Source of the DNA: Eupeodes corollae
Taxonomy: Eukaryota > Arthropoda > Insecta > Diptera > Syrphidae
Direction: 5' to 3'
Assembly (NCBI RefSeq): GCF_945859685.1
Contig: NC_079149.1
Location: 127,994,065 to 128,058,064, forward strand
Length of the DNA stretch: 64,000 nucleotides
Under the pieces are notes generated by a model. That model was not told where the DNA came from. It saw only the letters and a program-made list of their open reading frames with translations, and did no database searches. Made by a program: the position numbers and the translations under genes. Shown piece by piece: positions 63,485 to 64,000 of this stretch. The stretch's first letter is position 1, and the number at the start of each line of letters is the position of its first letter.

Positions 63485-64000
63485 GGCTTCGGCCACGCAA
63501 TGAGCGACGAGCACCTGAGCGGCCGAACGACGAGTCGCTGAGCGATCAATCTGAGCGATGGCGATGGGTGGCCTTTTACTAAACGACACGTCGCTAAGCG
63601 ATTAATTGGAAAAATTCCAACTTCAAGTGCGGTTCCTCATAGCTTACTAGTTGAAAGTTGCGTTCATATTTATAGATCTGTAATAAGATCGAGAATCCGT
63701 AGATTCGGTGTAGATTCCAATAAATCCTGAAAGGGAAAATTATGGTGAATTTCATCATTTAGGTATATCTAAATCTTAGCAGATTTTCAGAACGGTTTTG
63801 GCAATATTGTCGTATGTCAGTACCATCTTTTGATTTGCTGTTGGAAAAGCTCGATTATAAATACGTGTCTGCAGAAATGGCTAATGACTAAGCTAAAACA
63901 AATGCAACCACTCAAGAAGAACAGTCCCGTTATAACAGAAGCTCAAGCAATGAGTTGACTACAAGAAATGAGCTAGCGCAATATTTTTGGGAATTCGGGC
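63485..64000 (+). mobile_element. PIF/Harbinger-like element, 5' end, cut by window
   Basis: It starts GGCTTCGGCCACGCAATGAG after TAA, a GC-rich TIR-like sequence with repeated (C)GCTGAGCGAT and CGACGAG words (63500-63605). A broken transposase N-terminus follows. The other TIR and the nuclease lie beyond the window. Distinct from the element at 15939. Confidence 0.55.
63729..64000 (+). pseudogene. Harbinger-like transposase N-terminus, broken
   Basis: ERENYGEFHHLGISKS (63732-63777) runs into TAG. In a shifted frame RFSERFWQYCRMSVPSFDLL and LEKLDYKY (63783-63865) follow. The pattern GEFH.L, then RF..Y.RMS...FD.LL, is the recognisable N-terminal block of PIF/Harbinger transposases (HARBI1/ALP1-like), ahead of the nuclease. 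A TAA after MAND (63888) and unclear sequence to the end of the window show decay. No catalytic residue is in view. Confidence 0.55.

Overview
The window looks like repeat-rich, AT-rich insect DNA, most likely from a fly. The evidence is the transposon content: a mariner with DD41D spacing and insect-style termini, insect-type APE/RT non-LTR elements tailed with (TAAG)n, a SAP-domain Gypsy gag, a DIRS-like element, PIF/Harbinger elements with short 53-57 nt introns, a Helitron, and a tRNA-derived SINE. I find no bacterial-style operons, no rRNA or genuine tRNA gene and no CRISPR array. I can firmly assign no host protein-coding gene; one tiny possible first exon (53446) is offered at low confidence. 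The window reads as intergenic or long-intron DNA filled by transposon insertions of different ages.

Layout. 181-1770: deleted RTE-like LINE with a 13-bp target-site duplication (TSD). 1784-5819: quiet AT-rich DNA. 5830-9346: old RTE-like LINE (minus) with a 10-bp TSD and a younger 5'-truncated copy of the same family nested at 7682-8573. 9357-12780: quiet. 12781-15540: decayed DIRS-like tyrosine-recombinase retrotransposon (minus). 15939-17893: PIF/Harbinger element with both convergent genes, introns, TIRs and a 3-bp TSD. 19085-24010: two head-to-head LINE remnants separated and flanked by a degenerate ~16-bp CAGTAT-type repeat. 25190-25390: mariner scrap. 25484-29879: hAT element (exact 8-bp TSD) containing a nearly intact DD41D mariner and a jockey-like LINE.

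30703-31423: about 120 units of a TTTAAG hexamer. 31424-35700: quiet, rich in TGTCA/TGACA. 35740-36490: scraps of LINE reverse transcriptase. 38197-39830 (minus) and 39832-40880 (plus): two LINE fragments abutting tail to head. 41200-42625: four or more units of a 0.31-0.39 kb tandem repeat. 42626-43236: mariner-type deleted element. 43514-44949: deleted Ty3/gypsy element. 45840-46115: second DD41D-like mariner scrap. 46116-52741: quiet. 52742-53170, 54204-54499 and 58418-58808: MITE-like inverted-repeat elements. 53583-53800: SINE. 57903-60795: a duplicated ~0.6 kb segment around a degenerate satellite. 60822-62251: Helitron with partial helicase and correct termini. 63485-end: 5' end of a second PIF/Harbinger element.

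The genes are parts of separate selfish elements and do not form a shared pathway. Nesting gives relative ages: the hAT predates its mariner and LINE, and the old RTE-like copy predates its nested relative. The nearest thing to an unexplained structure is the strand-switching CAGTAT repeat around the two head-to-head LINEs, followed by the TTTAAG array and the duplicated TGTCA-rich segment. I did not find a convincing new multi-gene system. Boundaries come from reading repeats and motifs by eye; clade names are family-level judgements without database searches.
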